This document shows, one piece after another, positions 18,740-27,727 of a stretch of 64,000 bases of DNA. The first letter of the stretch is position 1; the number at the start of each line of letters is the position of its first letter. The DNA is from Escherichia sp. E1V33 (GTDB lineage Bacteria; Pseudomonadota; Gammaproteobacteria; Enterobacterales; Enterobacteriaceae), in NCBI RefSeq assembly GCF_004211955.1, contig NZ_RHJI01000015.1, positions 124,001 to 188,000 on the forward strand. Reading direction: 5' to 3'. The notes beneath the pieces were generated by a model. That model was given only the letters and a program-made list of their open reading frames with translations, was not told the origin of the DNA and ran no database searches. Both the position numbers and the translations under genes were made by a program.

Positions 18740-20334
18740 TGAGCACGTTAAATGCCCTGGTTAGCGCCTGCCAGACAGAGCCGACAACACTCCTTGACGC
18801 TACCCGTGAGCATGTGGCGCAGTGGAATAATTGGCTGCAGCCGTTACCCGGTGAGTCATCAGTGGGGGATGACCCAGGTTATGACGATGGCTTCCAGCAA
18901 ATGCGTGAGGAGGTCAATAAGCTGTCCGGGGCGGATACTGAGCTTATCTGCCAGCTGGCGGAGAAAGTGCTCACCACCACCGCGAAAGACATTCGTGTGG
19001 CGACGTATTACTGCTGGGCCAGGTTGCATCGTGAAGGCGAGCAGGGGCTGGCAGAGGGACTCGAACTGCTGGCGGGGCTGATAGACCGCTTCGGTGTGCA
19101 GCTGCATCCACAGCGCAACCGCAGCCGCAAGGCAGCACTGGAATGGCTGGCTGGTTCACGCATGACGGATTCTCTTTCACTGTATCCGGAAGTGGTCAGG
19201 GAAGATGCGCAGCGCACCATCGGCGCGCTGCTGTTGATAGCGCAGCTCACCGAAAATGAGCCGGATGAAACCCGCCCAGAACTTAACGCGCTGTATGGTG
19301 CGCTGGAAAACCGCCTGCAGAAAGCGGGCGGTGTGGATGCAGTTGTACCGCAGAACGCCAGTACTACTGAGACACTTTCCACGGCAAGCCACAGCGATGC
19401 CCCTGCTATCGGGAGAATCACTTCCGGTCAGGATTTGCTGGCGCAGGCGCGCACTCTTAGCGAATACCTGCGCGAACAGCCCGACGGCTGGTTGTCGGCG
19501 CATCATCTGATGAAAAGTCTGCGCCACGATACCCTGCAGGCTATTCCGGCTCCAGATGCACAGGGTCGAACTCGCATCGAACCTCCAAGAGCAGACCAGC
19601 GTGCGCTGCTCAAACGCCTGTACCTGCAACAAAACTGGGCTGAGATTCTGGAAACGGCGGACAGTACCTTTTCCCGCGGTGCCAACCACCTGTGGCTGGA
19701 TCTGCAGTGGTATATCCATCAGGCGCTGACGAAGTCCGGTAAAGAGATAGTGGCTGACATTATTGCCGCTGATCTGAAGGGGCTACTGACCCGGTTATCC
19801 GGGCTGGAGACGCTGGCATTCAGTGACGGTACGCCGTTTGCTGATGAAGTGACGCTGAACTGGATCCAGCAGAGCGTACTGGATACCACTGCTGGGTGGG
19901 GCAAAGAAACGCCTTCCGCCCGTATGACCGAAGTGAATGACGACATTATGGCTCTGGAGCCGGAAGCCGTGGCGCTGGCGGACAGCGAAAGCCCGGATGC
20001 AGCACTGAGCTGGTTACAGCATCGACCAGGCATCGCCACTGCGCGGCAGCAGTGGCTGCTGCGCCTGCTAATGGGGCGTATCGCAGAGCAGTACGGAAAA
20101 AATGAGCTCGCAGTGCATCTGTTCGCAGAACTGGGTGAGCGTGCCAGAGAAGTGGCCCTTAGCGACTGGGAACCCGAGCTGCTGTTTGAGGTACAGGCCC
20201 GTCATCTGAAACTCCTCAGACTGAAAGCCAGTCGCAGTGAGGCTGACAAGATTCGCCTCGGGCCTGCTATGGAAAAATTGCTAGGCGGGCTGATTCAGCT
20301 CGATCCGGCGCGGGCCGCGGTGTTATGTGGTTAG
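18739..20334 (+). CDS. tssA: TssA, T6SS cap/baseplate assembly protein (ImpA N-terminal domain)
   Basis: TssA primes assembly at the baseplate and stays at the distal end of the growing sheath. The 531-residue protein has the ImpA_N region at about residues 15-130 (SVGDDPGYDDGFQQMREEV, TYYCWARLHREGEQGLAEGL, LHPQRNRSRKAALEWLAG) and a helical C-terminal VasJ-like region at about 240-530. The ATG overlaps the small upstream ORF's stop (TGATG); a TTG one codon earlier is less likely. The gene seems complete, but the usual partners TssF and TssG after it are lost. Confidence 0.85.
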   Translation: MSTLNALVSACQTEPTTLLDATREHVAQWNNWLQPLPGESSVGDDPGYDDGFQQMREEVNKLSGADTELICQLAEKVLTTTAKDIRVATYYCWARLHREGEQGLAEGLELLAGLIDRFGVQLHPQRNRSRKAALEWLAGSRMTDSLSLYPEVVREDAQRTIGALLLIAQLTENEPDETRPELNALYGALENRLQKAGGVDAVVPQNASTTETLSTASHSDAPAIGRITSGQDLLAQARTLSEYLREQPDGWLSAHHLMKSLRHDTLQAIPAPDAQGRTRIEPPRADQRALLKRLYLQQNWAEILETADSTFSRGANHLWLDLQWYIHQALTKSGKEIVADIIAADLKGLLTRLSGLETLAFSDGTPFADEVTLNWIQQSVLDTTAGWGKETPSARMTEVNDDIMALEPEAVALADSESPDAALSWLQHRPGIATARQQWLLRLLMGRIAEQYGKNELAVHLFAELGERAREVALSDWEPELLFEVQARHLKLLRLKASRSEADKIRLGPAMEKLLGGLIQLDPARAAVLCG

Positions 20335-20564
20335 AGAAAGTTATTGGCTGGATAAAAGGAGGATGAATAAGTGTGGCTCATAATTTATAGCAAGGTACTT
20401 TCTCACATTTTTTCATCTGGTCAGTCATTCAGAAAAATAACTACTGAATTTGAGATTTTAAATGAGGAGATAAAACCTATGTCTCTGACTACTCGCGAAG
20501 TGGTGAGATAACTTCCACTTTTGGGGAAGAAAACATTGTTTCCTATATTTTGAGTAACTATTTT
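20335..20564 (+). other. Gap between tssA and the tssF remnant
   Basis: Non-coding by eye. A ribosome-binding-like AATGAGGAG precedes an ATG at 20480 and only 10 codons before a stop. It could be the debris of a gene start or chance. Confidence 0.4.
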
Positions 20565-20810
20565 ATGGAAGATTTAACCCTGCGTTATTACGACGCAGAA
20601 ATGCGCTACCTGCGTGAAGCCGCGAAAGAGTTTGCACAAAGTCATCCGGACCGGGCAGCGATGTTAGACCTGGATAAGGCCGGCACTCCGGATCAGGTGA
20701 ATAACACCTGGCGGATCGTGTTGAGCCGTGACGACCTTGACCCGGATTCTGCCAGAATCATTGAAGCAGGGAGCGACCGGTTGACTCTGAAGGCGTTGAA
20801 AAATGAATGA
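20565..20810 (+). pseudogene. tssF: tssF 5' fragment fused in frame to the 3' end of another gene (probably tssJ)
   Basis: The first 40 or so codons match the conserved N-terminus of the baseplate protein TssF (MEDLTLRYYDAEMRYLREAA, HPDRAAMLDLDKAGTPD). TssF is normally about 600 residues. After GTPD the similarity ends. The frame continues for 38 codons (NTWRIVLSRDDLDPDSARII and a LTLKAL segment) that look like the end of a different protein. In related clusters tssG and the lipoprotein gene tssJ lie between tssF and tssE, so the C-terminal part is plausibly the TssJ end. The frame is open throughout, giving an 81-residue chimera. Its stop overlaps the tssE start by 8 bp. Confidence 0.65.
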
Positions 20811-21252
20811 CACTCCGCGTCCGTCGCTATATGAAACCTTGTTTGGGAATTTTACCGGAGGTCTGGATCTGAATCAGGTTAGCGAGCAGAACCAGATAAT
20901 CCTCTCAGTACTGGACAATATGCAGCGCATTCTTAACTGTCGTGCCGGCACGTTGGCGCATCTGCCGGACTATGGTCTACCGGATATGACCAAAATTCTC
21001 CAGGGAATGCCGGGGACGGCGCATGAAATGATGGGGACGTTATCTACCGTACTGCTCAAATACGAGCCGCGCCTGAAAAAAATAACCGTTGTTCTGCTGG
21101 AACAGGTCGTTCCTGGCGAGTTGTGCTATGCCATTGACGCTGAACTTAAAGATGTTGGTCTGGTGCGTTATGGCACTGAATTTATGCCTGAAGGACGAGT
21201 CCTGTTGAGGCACCTGAAACAGCAGTATCTCGACACGGTAGCTCGTATTTAA
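20803..21252 (+). CDS. tssE: TssE, T6SS baseplate subunit (gp25-like)
   Basis: TssE is the phage gp25-like baseplate wedge protein that starts sheath assembly. The 149-residue protein shows the usual start (SLYETLFGNF), the conserved NxxRILNCRAGTLAHLPDYGLPD segment (about 40-65) and the C-terminal MPEGRVLLRHL part. It overlaps the tssF/tssJ remnant by 8 bp and looks complete. Confidence 0.87.
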   Translation: MNDTPRPSLYETLFGNFTGGLDLNQVSEQNQIILSVLDNMQRILNCRAGTLAHLPDYGLPDMTKILQGMPGTAHEMMGTLSTVLLKYEPRLKKITVVLLEQVVPGELCYAIDAELKDVGLVRYGTEFMPEGRVLLRHLKQQYLDTVARI

Positions 21253-21375
21253 GGCCTGGTTTTAGCGTTTCTCCCTAACCCTGTCAGTATCTGCCACGCC
21301 CTGAATATGCAGAACACGAAGCTGCATAAACAATCATCTTCTATAACCGCAAGTACGTCAGATGGATAACTGGTC

Positions 21376-22767
21376 ATGAATGACATTACCCCACGTAGGA
21401 TCAAAACCGGCGGTGACCCGCGCAGACTACCGGATTACGCCGCTTTGTGTGATGAACTAAATAAGCTAACGCATCCGGCACGCCCGGATGTGAACTGGCG
21501 TTATGCCGAAAAACTTTGTCTCTCACTGTTTGAGCAAAATGGTGTTGAGCTGCAGACTGCGGCCTGGTATACGCTGGCCCGTACGCAGCTAGCCGGATTG
21601 TTTGGTCTGAATGAAGGGTTGGCAATACTGGAGGCTCTGATAAGCCATCAGTGGGGCGTGCTTTGGCCGCAGCCTGTCCATGTTCGGATTGAGATCCTCA
21701 GTAATCTGAGCCAGCGTTTGCAACAACGGATGCGCTCACTCCCGCTGAAATACAGCGACCTTAGCCAACTGTACCGGGCAGAGCAAATTCTTACCCGTTT
21801 GGGGGCAGTTTTGCAGCGTCTGGAGCTCAGACATCTCAGTCAGCTGGATACATTGCGTACCCTGATGCATAACAACGCTGTCAGGTTGGAGAACAGCGAT
21901 GACACAATCTGTACAGGGGCGACAATTCAGTCGGGTATCGTTTCGCATGGTCCGGTCATGAATGACGTGGGTATAACAACAGGTTCCCATACCGGTCGTT
22001 CGTTTGAAGCTGATAGTGCAGTGCAATGGGTTTACGTTACGCAGCCGAACGTGGAGGTACTGCCGGCAATACCTGCGCCAGTAAAAAAATGGAAATCTTT
22101 TGTCGGCGGGATGTGTACCATGCTGGTGATAGGTGCAGCAACGGTGTGGACCTGGCAGTTTTTTCATCGACCGGACCCGTTACAAACTCAGTTTACTGCC
22201 TCTCTGGCACCGTTACCCCCAGTACTCACGCCTGAACAATTGGATTTATTGCGTCAGCAATCTCCGTTGCCACTAGATTTAATTACGCAAACACAGCAGC
22301 AGATTACGCTTCTGGATAAGCTACCGCCGGACTGGCTCATAACCCGGGAAAGGCAGCTTGTCGAACAGGCCCGGGCGATATGGCCGGAGCGCGCAAAGCC
22401 CCTGATACAGCAGTGGCAGCAACAATTTAATGTTGCTGCATTGCCGACAGGAAATTTGAATGGCTGGCATCAGGGAATGGTTACGCTACAGAAACTGAGT
22501 GAACGACTGAACGGGCTGGATGAGCATAAGGGGAAATACATGACGGTCAGTGAGCTGAAGTCAGTGGTGTTTTCAACGATGCAATCTTTTAATCAATCCA
22601 TACCGGCTGAAGAGCAACTGCGGATACTGGAACAGTCGTCGGCAGGACAACCACTCCCTCCAGCCGCAGGGGCTGAGGCAGAGATGCATCTGAAACAGCT
22701 CATCGCCAGATATGCTGACATTAGACAGAATGCTTCGAATATAAAAGGCGCGAATGTTTATGAGTGA
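21376..22767 (+). CDS. VasL/TagA-like T6SS protein with ImpA N-terminal domain and one membrane span
   Basis: This 463-residue protein has an ImpA_N-type domain at about residues 10-110 (NWRYAEKLCLSLFEQNGVEL, TAAWYTLARTQLAGLFGL, HQWGVLWPQPVHVRIEIL), related to that of TssA. A proline-containing linker, one predicted membrane span at about 243-262 (FVGGMCTMLVIGAATVWTW) and a helical C-terminal part follow. This layout is that of VasL and TagA proteins, which hold the distal sheath end at the opposite membrane. It is the last full T6SS gene before pheV. It appears intact. Confidence 0.78.
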   Translation: MNDITPRRIKTGGDPRRLPDYAALCDELNKLTHPARPDVNWRYAEKLCLSLFEQNGVELQTAAWYTLARTQLAGLFGLNEGLAILEALISHQWGVLWPQPVHVRIEILSNLSQRLQQRMRSLPLKYSDLSQLYRAEQILTRLGAVLQRLELRHLSQLDTLRTLMHNNAVRLENSDDTICTGATIQSGIVSHGPVMNDVGITTGSHTGRSFEADSAVQWVYVTQPNVEVLPAIPAPVKKWKSFVGGMCTMLVIGAATVWTWQFFHRPDPLQTQFTASLAPLPPVLTPEQLDLLRQQSPLPLDLITQTQQQITLLDKLPPDWLITRERQLVEQARAIWPERAKPLIQQWQQQFNVAALPTGNLNGWHQGMVTLQKLSERLNGLDEHKGKYMTVSELKSVVFSTMQSFNQSIPAEEQLRILEQSSAGQPLPPAAGAEAEMHLKQLIARYADIRQNASNIKGANVYE

Positions 22768-22840
22768 CTTTGCCCCTTATCGGAATAACCATGCCTTCCG
22801 GGATTGGTGGCTGACAGGATATCACTATGAACGCTCGTAA
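22760..22840 (+). CDS. 26-codon small ORF overlapping the vasL-like stop codon
   Basis: The ATG overlaps the end of the VasL-like gene (ATGAGTGA), so it would be read by coupled translation. It encodes MSDFAPYRNNHAFRDWWLTG plus six residues (YHYERS). I do not recognise it. It may be a true short T6SS-linked peptide or the 5' end of a gene cut when the island edge formed; the following 150 bp up to pheV hold no other gene. Confidence 0.35.
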   Translation: MSDFAPYRNNHAFRDWWLTGYHYERS

Positions 22841-22951
22841 TAATCATTGAGCAACCTGATGCGGAAAGAAGGCATCTGATCGGGGGAACTAAAACGGGAC
22901 GGTGTCATCCCCGAGCTTCTTACTACAACCGATGTAAGCACTGAGGAGAGA

Positions 22952-22985
22952 CCGAAAAAGAAAAAGCCCCGCTTTGCAGCGAGGC
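22952..22985 (-). terminator. Terminator of the tRNA-Phe gene
   Basis: On the minus strand, 10 bp after the tRNA, a 7-bp stem (GCCTCGC with GCGGGGC, one mismatch or wobble) with a 6-base loop is followed by a T-rich tail. Confidence 0.75.
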
Positions 22986-22995
22986 CTTATAAATT

Positions 22996-23071
22996 TGGTG
23001 CCCGGACTCGGAATCGAACCAAGGACACGGGGATTTTCAATCCCCTGCTCTACCGACTGAGCTATCCGGGC
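22996..23071 (-). tRNA. pheV: tRNA-Phe (GAA anticodon), pheV
   Basis: The minus strand gives a 76-nt cloverleaf starting GCCCGGATAGCTCAG, with the anticodon loop TTGAAAA (GAA), a TTCGATTC T-loop and an encoded CCA end. By position between yqgA and an island it is pheV. This gene is a well-known integration site for pathogenicity islands, and the kps-T6SS block lies on its 3' side. I saw no second copy of its 3' end in the window; the other att repeat would be outside. Confidence 0.97.
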
Positions 23072-23176
23072 AACGGGGCGCATTAAACCTGATTCGCCTC
23101 GTCTCGTCAATCAAATTTCTTCAATTTACTGCAGACTGCACAATCTATCATCACTTTGCCGTTATTGCACACATTG

Positions 23177-23884
23177 TCAGGCAAACCAGGCGCTCCAGGC
23201 GGCGGAAAGAGGCATTGCCAGTAGCAAAGCGGGTAGCATGTTGACCACCGGAAACATTTTAATGCCGCAGATGCGCAAGCCGGTTGCTAACAACAGTAAT
23301 CCCCCGACGGCGCTGAAGTCAGCCATCATCGATGGTGTGGTCATGGGGAGTATTAGTGTGGCGCAACTGGCAAGGGCTAACTGGATGATCAATAACGGGA
23401 TGCTGATTACCGATACTGCAATGCCGAGCGAGCAGGCGAAAATCATTGCAGTAAAGAAATCGAGAAACGACTTGGCGATTAAAATACTCGGATCACCCGT
23501 CATCCCTTCGTTCATCGCACCGAAAATACCCGTGCCGCTGGCGCAGAACAGAACAATGATCGCCACAAAATTCTGAATAAACGATTCATGCGCTGTGTTT
23601 TTATGTGAGGAGCGAAACAGACTTTGCGCTCGGGTCACTGCGTTATTGATTCCCTTCTCCAACAAACACAACTCGCCAACCAATGCCCCCAGAAGTGTTG
23701 CTAATACCATGACGGGAAGATTGGCACATTTCACCACCAGTAAAATACCAATTCCCAGCGATGCCAGCCCAAAAATAGACGTCATCGAGACACGGATCCG
23801 CTCCGGTAAACGTTGGCTAAGTAGAGCGCCAAGTACGCCGCCAATAAGTACTGCACTTGCGTTGATAAAAGGGCCGATGACCAC
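23177..23884 (-). CDS. yqgA: YqgA, DUF554 inner-membrane protein
   Basis: This 235-residue polytopic membrane protein of unknown function matches the DUF554 family. The start VIGPFINASAVLIGGVLGAL is followed by several hydrophobic spans and ends at AAWSAWFA. It is the first core gene after pheV and is divergent from speC. No transport substrate is established to my knowledge. Confidence 0.9.
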   Translation of the reverse strand: MVIGPFINASAVLIGGVLGALLSQRLPERIRVSMTSIFGLASLGIGILLVVKCANLPVMVLATLLGALVGELCLLEKGINNAVTRAQSLFRSSHKNTAHESFIQNFVAIIVLFCASGTGIFGAMNEGMTGDPSILIAKSFLDFFTAMIFACSLGIAVSVISIPLLIIQLALASCATLILPMTTPSMMADFSAVGGLLLLATGLRICGIKMFPVVNMLPALLLAMPLSAAWSAWFA

Positions 23885-24285
23885 AAGAGTTCCTGTTAAC
23901 TGTATTGTCAGATTTCTCTATTATGAACATATTCGCCGTCAGATGGCTTGTCTGGTCGCAAAGTCCTGGCTTGCACACGCTGGTGAAAGGTGCAATGATT
24001 GCGCGAATTTTCTCCTTCCTGTACGGAGTTTGCCTGATGCACGCCGCCTCCTTACATTCTTTCGCTTATCGCCGTTTCGCGCGAAATGTCTCCTGTTCTG
24101 TGACGCTGCTTTTTATGCGGTGACGTTAACGCATGCTCACTGCAGGGCAACAGTAAAATCAGAGCGTTTCTGCTTTTACTGATGTCTGGCGGTCGGAGCT
24201 GGTGACCAGTTTGACCCACATCTCATGGGGCAGGGTTTTCCACCTTGCCCGGTATTTTTACTTCCCCGAAACGGGTTTTGCGCTT
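23885..24285 (+). promoter_or_regulatory. Divergent yqgA-speC upstream region
   Basis: About 400 bp without a supported gene. Several plus-strand frames are open, including a 28-codon extension upstream of the speC start, but only the ATG at 24286 fits the known SpeC N-terminus. I could not fix promoter elements. Confidence 0.4.
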
Positions 24286-26421
24286 ATGAAATCAATGAGT
24301 ATTGCCGCCAGTGGTGAACTGGTTTCCCGACTTTCTACTCATCGCCGCGTGGTGGCGCTGGAAGATACTGATTTTACGGACGTCGCGGCAGTCGTCATTA
24401 CCGCTGCGGATAGTCGCAGCGGCATCCTTGCGTTACTTAAGCGCACCGGTTTTCATCTACCGGTGTTTTTGTATTCTGAAGATGCGGTTGAATTGCCCGC
24501 GGGTGTTACGGCTATCATCAACGGCAATGAACAGCAGTGGCTGGAGCTGGAATCCGCAGCCTGTCAGTATGAAGAGAATTTGCTGCCGCCATTTTATGAC
24601 ACGCTGACTCAGTACGTTGAGATGGGCAATAGCACCTTTGCTTGTCCAGGGCATCAACATGGCGCGTTCTTTAAAAAACATCCTGCCGGACGTCATTTTT
24701 ACGATTTCTTTGGTGAGAACGTCTTTCGTGCCGATATGTGCAACGCCGACGTGAAACTGGGCGATTTGCTTATTCATGAAGGTTCCGCGAAGGATGCGCA
24801 GAAATTCGCTGCCAAAGTTTTTCATGCCGATAAAACTTATTTTGTCCTTAATGGCACCTCGGCGGCGAATAAGGTTGTGACAAATGCACTGTTAACACGT
24901 GGCGATCTGGTGCTATTCGATCGTAACAATCATAAGTCGAATCATCACGGTGCGCTGATTCAGGCGGGGGCGACGCCGGTCTATCTGGAAGCTTCACGTA
25001 ACCCGTTTGGTTTTATCGGCGGGATTGATGCGCACTGTTTTAATGAAGAATATCTGCGCCAGCAAATTCGCGACGTTGCGCCAGAAAAAGCCGAACTGCC
25101 GCGCCCGTTCCGCCTGGCGATTATTCAGCTGGGAACCTATGATGGCACTATCTACAACGCCCGCCAGGTGATCGATACCATTGGCCATCTGTGTGATTAC
25201 ATTCTGTTTGATTCTGCATGGGTGGGGTACGAGCAGTTTATCCCGATGATGGCAGATAGCTCGCCGCTGCTGTTGGAACTTAACCAAAACGATCCGGGGA
25301 TTTTTGTTACCCAGTCGGTGCACAAACAGCAAGCGGGATTTTCACAGACATCGCAGATTCATAAAAAAGATAACCATATCCGCGGACAGGCGCGTTTTTG
25401 CCCGCATAAGCGGTTGAATAATGCCTTTATGCTCCATGCTTCTACCAGCCCGTTCTACCCGCTGTTTGCCGCGCTGGACGTTAACGCCAAAATTCATGAA
25501 GGGGAGAGTGGGCGTCGGCTGTGGGCGGAGTGCGTTGAGTTGGGTATTGAGTCGCGCAAGGCGATTCTTGCGCGCTGTAAGCTTTTCCGCCCGTTTATCC
25601 CGCCCGTTGTTGATGGCAAATTGTGGCAGGATTATCCGACGTCAGTGTTAGCCAGCGACCGCCGTTTTTTCAGTTTTGAGCCGGGGGCGAAGTGGCACGG
25701 CTTTGAGGGATATGCCGCGGACCAGTATTTTGTTGATCCGTGCAAGCTGTTACTCACCACGCCGGGCATCGATGCTGAAACTGGCGAATATAGCGACTTT
25801 GGCGTTCCGGCGACGATTCTGGCGCACTATCTGCGTGAGAACGGCATTGTGCCGGAGAAGTGCGATCTCAATTCCATCCTGTTCTTATTAACTCCGGCGG
25901 AAAGCCATGAGAAGCTGGCGCAACTAGTGGCGATGCTGGTGCAGTTTGAACAGCATATTGAGGATGACTCGCCGCTGTCTGAGGTGTTGCCAAGCGTTTA
26001 TAACAAATACCCGGTGCGCTATCGCGACTATACCTTGCGCCAGTTGTGTCAGGAGATGCACGATCTGTATGTCAGTTTTGACGTCAAAGACCTGCAAAAA
26101 GCGATGTTCCGCCAGCAGAGTTTCCCGCCAGTGGTGATGAATCCCCAGGATGCACATAACGCCTATATTCGCGGTGAAGTGGAGTTGGTGCGCATTCGTG
26201 ATGCCGAAGGGCGAATTGCGGCAGAAGGCGCGTTGCCTTATCCACCAGGAGTGCTTTGCGTGGTGCCGGGAGAAGTGTGGGGCGGGGCGGTCCAGCGTTA
26301 TTTCCTCGCGCTGGAAGAAGGCGTGAATTTGTTGCCGGGATTTTCGCCGGAACTGCAAGGGGTCTATAGCGAAACCGATGCAGATGGCATGAAACGATTG
26401 TACGGTTATGTGTTGAAATAA
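24286..26421 (+). CDS. speC: Constitutive ornithine decarboxylase SpeC
   Basis: SpeC decarboxylates ornithine to putrescine with pyridoxal phosphate in the cytoplasm. The 711-residue protein has the group III decarboxylase layout. An N-terminal wing domain comes first, then the PLP domain with the STFACPGHQHGAFF segment near residue 115 and the Schiff-base lysine in the SVHKQQAGFSQTS motif near 355, and a C-terminal domain with the EGVNLLPGF segment. I start at 24286 (MKSMSIAAS), matching the known length, rather than the upstream TTG. It converges with nupG. speA and speB, the alternative putrescine route, lie further along the same window. Confidence 0.96.
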   Translation: MKSMSIAASGELVSRLSTHRRVVALEDTDFTDVAAVVITAADSRSGILALLKRTGFHLPVFLYSEDAVELPAGVTAIINGNEQQWLELESAACQYEENLLPPFYDTLTQYVEMGNSTFACPGHQHGAFFKKHPAGRHFYDFFGENVFRADMCNADVKLGDLLIHEGSAKDAQKFAAKVFHADKTYFVLNGTSAANKVVTNALLTRGDLVLFDRNNHKSNHHGALIQAGATPVYLEASRNPFGFIGGIDAHCFNEEYLRQQIRDVAPEKAELPRPFRLAIIQLGTYDGTIYNARQVIDTIGHLCDYILFDSAWVGYEQFIPMMADSSPLLLELNQNDPGIFVTQSVHKQQAGFSQTSQIHKKDNHIRGQARFCPHKRLNNAFMLHASTSPFYPLFAALDVNAKIHEGESGRRLWAECVELGIESRKAILARCKLFRPFIPPVVDGKLWQDYPTSVLASDRRFFSFEPGAKWHGFEGYAADQYFVDPCKLLLTTPGIDAETGEYSDFGVPATILAHYLRENGIVPEKCDLNSILFLLTPAESHEKLAQLVAMLVQFEQHIEDDSPLSEVLPSVYNKYPVRYRDYTLRQLCQEMHDLYVSFDVKDLQKAMFRQQSFPPVVMNPQDAHNAYIRGEVELVRIRDAEGRIAAEGALPYPPGVLCVVPGEVWGGAVQRYFLALEEGVNLLPGFSPELQGVYSETDADGMKRLYGYVLK

Positions 26422-26424
26422 GAA

Positions 26425-26461
26425 TAAAAAAAACGGGGCACCTTCTGGCGCCCCGTTTTTC
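26425..26461. terminator. Bidirectional terminator between speC and nupG
   Basis: A 7-bp G+C-rich stem (ACGGGGC with GCCCCGT) is flanked by an A run on the left and a T run on the right, so it can end both convergent transcripts. Confidence 0.88.
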
Positions 26462-26470
26462 TTTACGTAA

Positions 26471-27727
26471 TTAGTGGCTAACAGTTTGTGTACCGGCAGG
26501 GACACGAACATGTTTGTATTTAAACATCGCCATGAATGCGAAGGCCAGAATCACGGAGTAACCTGCGAAAATCAGCCACACGGTCTGCCAGTCGGTAATG
26601 CCGTTTTGGGTATACATCTCAACCACTTTACCGCTCACGATACCGCCGAGGATACAGCCGAAGCCGTTGGTCATCATCAGGAACATCCCCTGCGCACTGG
26701 CGCGAATCGCCGGGCTAACTTCTTTTTCGACAAACACCGAACCTGAGATGTTGAAGAAGTCGAACGCACAGCCGTAAACAATCATCGACAGCACCAGCAG
26801 TACGGTGCCGAACGGAGTCGGGTCGCCGTAAGCAAACAGCGCAAAACGCAGGATCCACGCCACAATACTGATCATCATTACGTTCTTAATACCGTAGCGG
26901 CTTAAGAAGAACGGGATGGTCAGAATGAACAGGGTTTCAGAGATCTGCGAAATCGACATGATGATTGACGCATGCTGCACGATGAAGCTGCTGGCAAACA
27001 TCGGATCTTTGTCGAAGCTGTGCAGGAAGGTATTACCGAACATGTTGGTAATCTGCAGTTCCGCGCCCAGCAGCATTGAGAAGATGAAGAAGATTGCCAT
27101 ACGCTTGTTTTTAAACAGCGCGAATGCATCGAGGCCCAGCAGGGTTGTCCAGCTCTGATTCGCTTGCTGTTTAGCAACCGGAATATGCGGCAGAGTCAGG
27201 GTAAACAGAACCAGAACGGCGGAAAGAGCTGCGCCAATATAGAGCTGCATGTGGCTCAATTCGAAGCCAGACAGGCTCACTACCCACATCGCCATGATAA
27301 AGCCGATAGTACCCCAGATACGGATTGGCGGGAAATCAGTCACGATATCCATTCCGGCATTTTGCAGGCGATAGTAGGAGATGGTGTTGATTAACCCAAG
27401 CGTTGGCATATAAGCAAACGAGTTAATCAATATCACAAGGAACATCGCCTCCGGAGTGGTAACTTGTGCCGCCAGGAAGAGGGTGATTGCACCGATGGTG
27501 TGACAAATAGCATACACCCATTTCGCACTTAACCATTTGTCGGCCACAATCCCCAGCAAAGCAGGCATAAAGACCGCAGCGATACCCAGTGAGCTATAAA
27601 CTGCGCCAATAGAAGCACCGTCGAACTTCAGGGTAACGAACATATATGAGCCGAGGGTCGTCAGCCAACTTCCCCACAGACAGAACTGCAGAAAAGAGAG
27701 GATTTTCAGCTGCAGCTTAAGATTCAT
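26471..27727 (-). CDS. nupG: NupG, nucleoside:proton symporter
   Basis: NupG imports purine and pyrimidine nucleosides across the inner membrane with protons. The 418-residue protein has 12 predicted spans and belongs to the nucleoside:H+ symporter branch of the MFS. It begins MNLKLQLKILSFLQFCLWGS and ends with the short polar tail VPAGTQTVSH. The promoter region on the right (27728 to 27929) has TTGCAA-type half sites and a TAGAAT -10-like box without a good -35. This fits the known CRP/CytR/DeoR control, though I could not assign each site. Confidence 0.95.
   Translation of the reverse strand: MNLKLQLKILSFLQFCLWGSWLTTLGSYMFVTLKFDGASIGAVYSSLGIAAVFMPALLGIVADKWLSAKWVYAICHTIGAITLFLAAQVTTPEAMFLVILINSFAYMPTLGLINTISYYRLQNAGMDIVTDFPPIRIWGTIGFIMAMWVVSLSGFELSHMQLYIGAALSAVLVLFTLTLPHIPVAKQQANQSWTTLLGLDAFALFKNKRMAIFFIFSMLLGAELQITNMFGNTFLHSFDKDPMFASSFIVQHASIIMSISQISETLFILTIPFFLSRYGIKNVMMISIVAWILRFALFAYGDPTPFGTVLLVLSMIVYGCAFDFFNISGSVFVEKEVSPAIRASAQGMFLMMTNGFGCILGGIVSGKVVEMYTQNGITDWQTVWLIFAGYSVILAFAFMAMFKYKHVRVPAGTQTVSH

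Noticed and set aside
22841..22995. Integrase or att-site debris between the T6SS genes and pheV
   Set aside because: Only the pheV terminator and unremarkable sequence are seen; no second copy of the tRNA 3' end and no integrase fragment.
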